Source: Rhizobiaceae bacterium (GTDB lineage: Bacteria; Pseudomonadota; Alphaproteobacteria; Rhizobiales; Rhizobiaceae). Taken from it: 8,356 nt of DNA. Position 1 is the stretch's first letter, and the number at the start of each line of letters is the position of its first letter. Below the pieces are notes generated by a model that made no database searches, had not been told where the DNA came from, and worked only from the letters and a program-made list of their open reading frames with translations. Positions 6,154 through 8,356 of the stretch are shown here, one piece after another. The position numbers and the translations under genes are program-made. Location of the stretch: contig JAGWJK010000141.1 in assembly GCA_028865845.1 (NCBI GenBank), forward strand, positions 1 through 8,356. The letters run 5' to 3'.

Positions 6154-6934
6154 GCTGAAACCTATCCTGGTCTTCGATTCCGGCATCGGCGGGCTGACCG
6201 TGCTGCGGGAAGCGCGCGTGCTGATGCCGGAGCGCGGTTTCATCTACGTCGCCGACGATGCCGGTTTTCCATACGGAGGCTGGGAAGAGCAGGCACTGAA
6301 GGAACGAATCATCGGCCTTTTTGCCAAGCTGCTGTCCGAACATGATCCCGAAGTCTGCATCATCGCCTGCAATACGGCGTTCACGCTCGCCGGCGCCGAC
6401 CTGCGCGCCGCCTTTCCGCAGATGACATTCGTCGGCACGGTGCCGGCGATCAAGCCGGCGGCCGAGCGGACGCGTTCGGGACTGGTCTCGGTGCTGGCAA
6501 CGCCCGGCACCGTGAAGCGCGCCTACACCCGCGATCTTATCCAGTCCTTTGCGACGCAATGCCACGTCCGGCTGGTCGGCTCGGAAAATCTGGCGCGCAT
6601 GGCGGAAGCTTATATCCGCGGCGATACCGTCTCCGACGACATGGTGCTTTCCGAGATCGACCAGTGCTTTGTCGAAAAGGATGGCCGGAAGACTGATATC
6701 GTCGTGCTCGCCTGCACGCACTATCCGTTCATGGCGAATATCTTCCGTCGGCTCGCGCCCTGGCCGGTCGATTGGCTGGATCCGGCCGAGGCGATCGCCC
6801 GGCGCGCCCGCAGCCTCGTGCCGCAGGTCGCCGATGCCGTGCATCCGGACGATTTCGATTTCGCCGTCTTCACCTCCGGCACGCCGGATTTCCCGACACG
6901 GCGGCTTATGCAGGGCTTTGGATTGAGGGCGTAA
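6134..6934 (+). CDS. murI: Glutamate racemase
   Basis: The enzyme interconverts L- and D-glutamate without a cofactor in the cytoplasm and supplies D-glutamate to peptidoglycan precursors. It has 266 residues, the usual length. It carries the N-terminal DSGIGG motif (15-20), the FPYG substrate motif (45-48), and both catalytic cysteines in their signatures: Cys79 in ACNTA and Cys194 in ACTHYP. The ATG at 6134 lies inside the end of trmJ in another frame (20-bp overlap), with AAGGAAA 9 nt upstream. No alternative start is needed, because the DSGIGG motif begins 14 residues in. The GNAT gene starts 4 bp after the stop, so at least trmJ, murI and GNAT are likely one transcript. All key residues are present, so activity is expected. 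Confidence 0.95.
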   Translation: MTAPANELKPILVFDSGIGGLTVLREARVLMPERGFIYVADDAGFPYGGWEEQALKERIIGLFAKLLSEHDPEVCIIACNTAFTLAGADLRAAFPQMTFVGTVPAIKPAAERTRSGLVSVLATPGTVKRAYTRDLIQSFATQCHVRLVGSENLARMAEAYIRGDTVSDDMVLSEIDQCFVEKDGRKTDIVVLACTHYPFMANIFRRLAPWPVDWLDPAEAIARRARSLVPQVADAVHPDDFDFAVFTSGTPDFPTRRLMQGFGLRA

Positions 6935-6938
6935 GGCT

Positions 6939-7403
6939 ATGGGCGGCAAGATATCTATCCGAAAACTCGAACTGGCCGATATGCCGGCCGCAGCCCTCGT
7001 TCATCGGACTTCGTTCAATGAGCGTCTTCCGACGCTCGCAGGACTTCATACGCCAGAGGAAGACGCAGGCTTCTGGTCCGGCGCCGTGTTCAAGGATTGC
7101 GACGTCTGGGGAGCCGAGGAGGGCGGCCGGCTGGTGGGTGTCATCGCCTTCCTCCGCGACTGGATCGACCAGCTCTACGTGCTGCCGGACGCGCAGCGTC
7201 GCGGCATCGGCAGCCAATTGCTTGAAGTCGCCAAGTCGACTTATCCGAAGCTTTCGCTTTGGACATTTCAGCGAAATGCTGCAGCGCGTCGTTTTTATGA
7301 AAAGCACGGCTTCGTTGTTGTTGACGAGAGCGACGGCGCGGGCAATGAGGAGAAGGAACCCGATCTGCTTTACCGCTGGGAAGCGCGGCTGCATCGGCTA
7401 TGA
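6939..7403 (+). CDS. GNAT-family N-acetyltransferase (downstream of murI)
   Basis: This is a single GNAT domain of 154 residues, predicted to be a cytoplasmic acetyl-CoA-dependent transferase. The beta-4/pyrophosphate-loop region reads QLYVLPDAQRRGIGSQLL (78-95), with the signature QRRGIG at 86-91. Motif B follows as RNAAARRFYEKHGF (112-125). The N-terminal segment (about 19-50, with FNERLPTLAGLHTPEED) probably forms the acceptor side and is common to many small bacterial GNATs with unknown substrates. The start is 4 bp after the murI stop, with GAGGG 9 nt upstream, so translation is probably coupled to murI. It is unrelated in detail to the GNAT at 2087-2533. An acceptor linked to cell wall or ribosome would fit the neighbourhood but is speculation. 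Confidence 0.9.
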   Translation: MGGKISIRKLELADMPAAALVHRTSFNERLPTLAGLHTPEEDAGFWSGAVFKDCDVWGAEEGGRLVGVIAFLRDWIDQLYVLPDAQRRGIGSQLLEVAKSTYPKLSLWTFQRNAAARRFYEKHGFVVVDESDGAGNEEKEPDLLYRWEARLHRL

Positions 7404-7432
7404 ACCGGAATTGGCTGTCAACACGCGGCAAT

Positions 7433-7442
7433 CCGGTACCGG
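7433..7442. repeat. 10-bp palindrome upstream of the dehydrogenase gene
   Basis: CCGGTACCGG is a perfect palindrome just before, and overlapping by two bases, the GGGGAGA ribosome binding site (7441-7447) of the following gene. It could be an operator half or chance. The 54-bp gap shows no clear promoter or terminator. Confidence 0.3.
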
Positions 7443-7457
7443 GGAGATACTATTTCT

Positions 7458-8356
7458 ATGCCTTTTGAAAATGGACAGTCTATCGGTGGCGCAAGAAGGG
7501 CCTTGCGCGATTGCCATAATTTTCATGATTTCAGGGCTTTGGCAAAACGCCGACTGCCTGGTCCCATCTTCAATTACATCGATGGCGCGGCCGACGACGA
7601 GGTGACGCTCAGGCGCAATACGACAAGTTACGAAAGCTGCGATCTCGTGCCGAACGTCCTGCGCGGGGTGGGCAGCGTCGACATGTCGGTGACGGTGATG
7701 GGGCAGAAGCTTGCGACGCCGTTCTATTGCTCGCCGACGGCGCTGCAACGACTGTTCCACCACCAGGGCGAACATGCGGTCGCTGCGGCGGCAAGCGCGT
7801 TGGGCACGATGTTCGGCGTCTCGTCGCTCGGAACCGTCAGCCTGGAAGAGGTTCGCAAGAAGCATAGCGGGCCGCAGGTCTACCAATTCTATTTCCACAA
7901 GGATCGCGGGCTCAATCGCGCCATGATGCAGCGTGCCAAGGACGCCGGCGTCAATGTGATGATGCTAACCGTCGACAGCATCACCGGAGGCAATCGAGAG
8001 CGCGATCTGCGCACCGGCTTTTCCATTCCGTTCCGCCTCAATCTCTCAGGCATGCTGCAATTCGCGCTGAAGCCGACCTGGGCGATCAACTACCTGACCC
8101 ATGAAAGCTTCAAGCTGCCGCAACTCGACGAGTACGTCGACATGAGCGGCGGGGCGATGTCGATCGGCAAGTATTTCACCGAGATGCTGGATCCCACGAT
8201 GAACTGGGATGACGTCGCGGAGATGGTCAAGCACTGGAATGGGCAATTCTGCCTCAAGGGCATCATGTCGGTCGAGGACGCGAAGCGGGCCGTCGATATC
8301 GGCTGCACCGGCATTATCCTTTCCAATCATGGCGGCCGGCAGCTGGATGGCTCCCG
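7458..8356 (+). CDS. FMN-dependent alpha-hydroxy-acid dehydrogenase, L-lactate dehydrogenase (cytochrome) type; 3' end outside window
   Basis: The frame is open from the ATG at 7458 to the window end, giving 299 codons of an expected 380 or so. It is a TIM-barrel FMN enzyme that oxidises an L-2-hydroxy acid, probably L-lactate to pyruvate, passing electrons to the respiratory chain or oxygen. Family residues in order: Tyr40 in FNYIDGAADDE, the FMN-contact segment YCSPTALQRL (90-99), Tyr145 in QFYFHKDR, LTVDS (170-174), Arg180 in GGNRERD, the FMN lysine Lys267 in LKGIM, and the catalytic His291 with Arg294 in SNHGGRQLDGS at the window edge. Several of these (SPTAL, GAADDEVT) look closer to flavocytochrome b2 than to E. 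coli LldD, but there is no heme domain at the N-terminus. A region at about 193-243 replaces the short loop of glycolate oxidase and may contact membrane or partner. GGGGAGA lies 10 nt upstream of the start. The substrate is not proven, so lldD is only a likely symbol. Confidence 0.9.
   Translation, partial: MPFENGQSIGGARRALRDCHNFHDFRALAKRRLPGPIFNYIDGAADDEVTLRRNTTSYESCDLVPNVLRGVGSVDMSVTVMGQKLATPFYCSPTALQRLFHHQGEHAVAAAASALGTMFGVSSLGTVSLEEVRKKHSGPQVYQFYFHKDRGLNRAMMQRAKDAGVNVMMLTVDSITGGNRERDLRTGFSIPFRLNLSGMLQFALKPTWAINYLTHESFKLPQLDEYVDMSGGAMSIGKYFTEMLDPTMNWDDVAEMVKHWNGQFCLKGIMSVEDAKRAVDIGCTGIILSNHGGRQLDGS

Noticed and set aside
6098..6949. 283-codon open frame on the minus strand across murI
   Set aside because: murI carries both catalytic cysteines and full-length conservation. 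The antisense frame has no recognisable domain.
1..8356. Signs of a defence system, mobile element, CRISPR array or other novel system
   Set aside because: No transposase, integrase, repeat array, nuclease, helicase, toxin-like protein or compositional break was found. The gene content is housekeeping and common accessory enzymes.

Overview
The window looks like an ordinary chromosomal stretch from an alphaproteobacterium, most likely Rhizobiaceae (Rhizobium, Sinorhizobium or Agrobacterium type). The reasons are the GC-rich coding sequence with strong third-position GC bias, the eukaryote-like dimeric NADP-isocitrate dehydrogenase, and the general make-up of the neighbourhood. The genus is inferred from recognition, not from a search. 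There is no tRNA, rRNA, insertion sequence, phage gene, CRISPR array, toxin-antitoxin pair or obvious recent insertion. Codon and base use look uniform.

Layout, left to right. (1) The 3' end of alaS (1-336, +) is closed by a strong intrinsic terminator with a CUUCGG loop. (2) An AraC-type regulator fused to a GyrI-like effector-binding domain (470-1321, +) runs towards a glutathione S-transferase-like gene (1368-1994, -). (3) A GNAT acetyltransferase (2087-2533, -) lies upstream of the GST gene, and icd (2618-3832, -) lies upstream of that, with its own terminator and a plausible promoter. (4) A small two-helix membrane protein (4010-4285, -) and a secreted protein of unknown function (4543-5118, +) diverge from a 257-bp spacer. 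(5) A rightward cluster follows: trmJ-type tRNA 2'-O-methyltransferase (5311-6153), murI glutamate racemase (6134-6934, overlapping trmJ by 20 bp), a second GNAT acetyltransferase (6939-7403, 4 bp after murI), and an FMN-dependent alpha-hydroxy-acid (L-lactate type) dehydrogenase (7458 to the window end, cut off after 299 codons).

Most assigned genes are housekeeping: tRNA charging (AlaS), the TCA cycle with NADPH and 2-oxoglutarate supply (Icd), tRNA anticodon-loop methylation (TrmJ) and D-glutamate for peptidoglycan (MurI). The regulator and GST are plausible stress or xenobiotic-response accessories, and the two GNAT enzymes have no assignable substrate. The trmJ-murI-GNAT run is tightly packed and probably one transcript. 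The dehydrogenase starts 54 bp later and may or may not belong to it.

I searched for a previously undescribed system and did not find a convincing one. The items worth a second look are modest: two uncharacterised small proteins with clear localisation signals, an apparently ownerless terminator-like hairpin upstream of icd, a few palindromes at translation starts, and the translational overlap of trmJ and murI.
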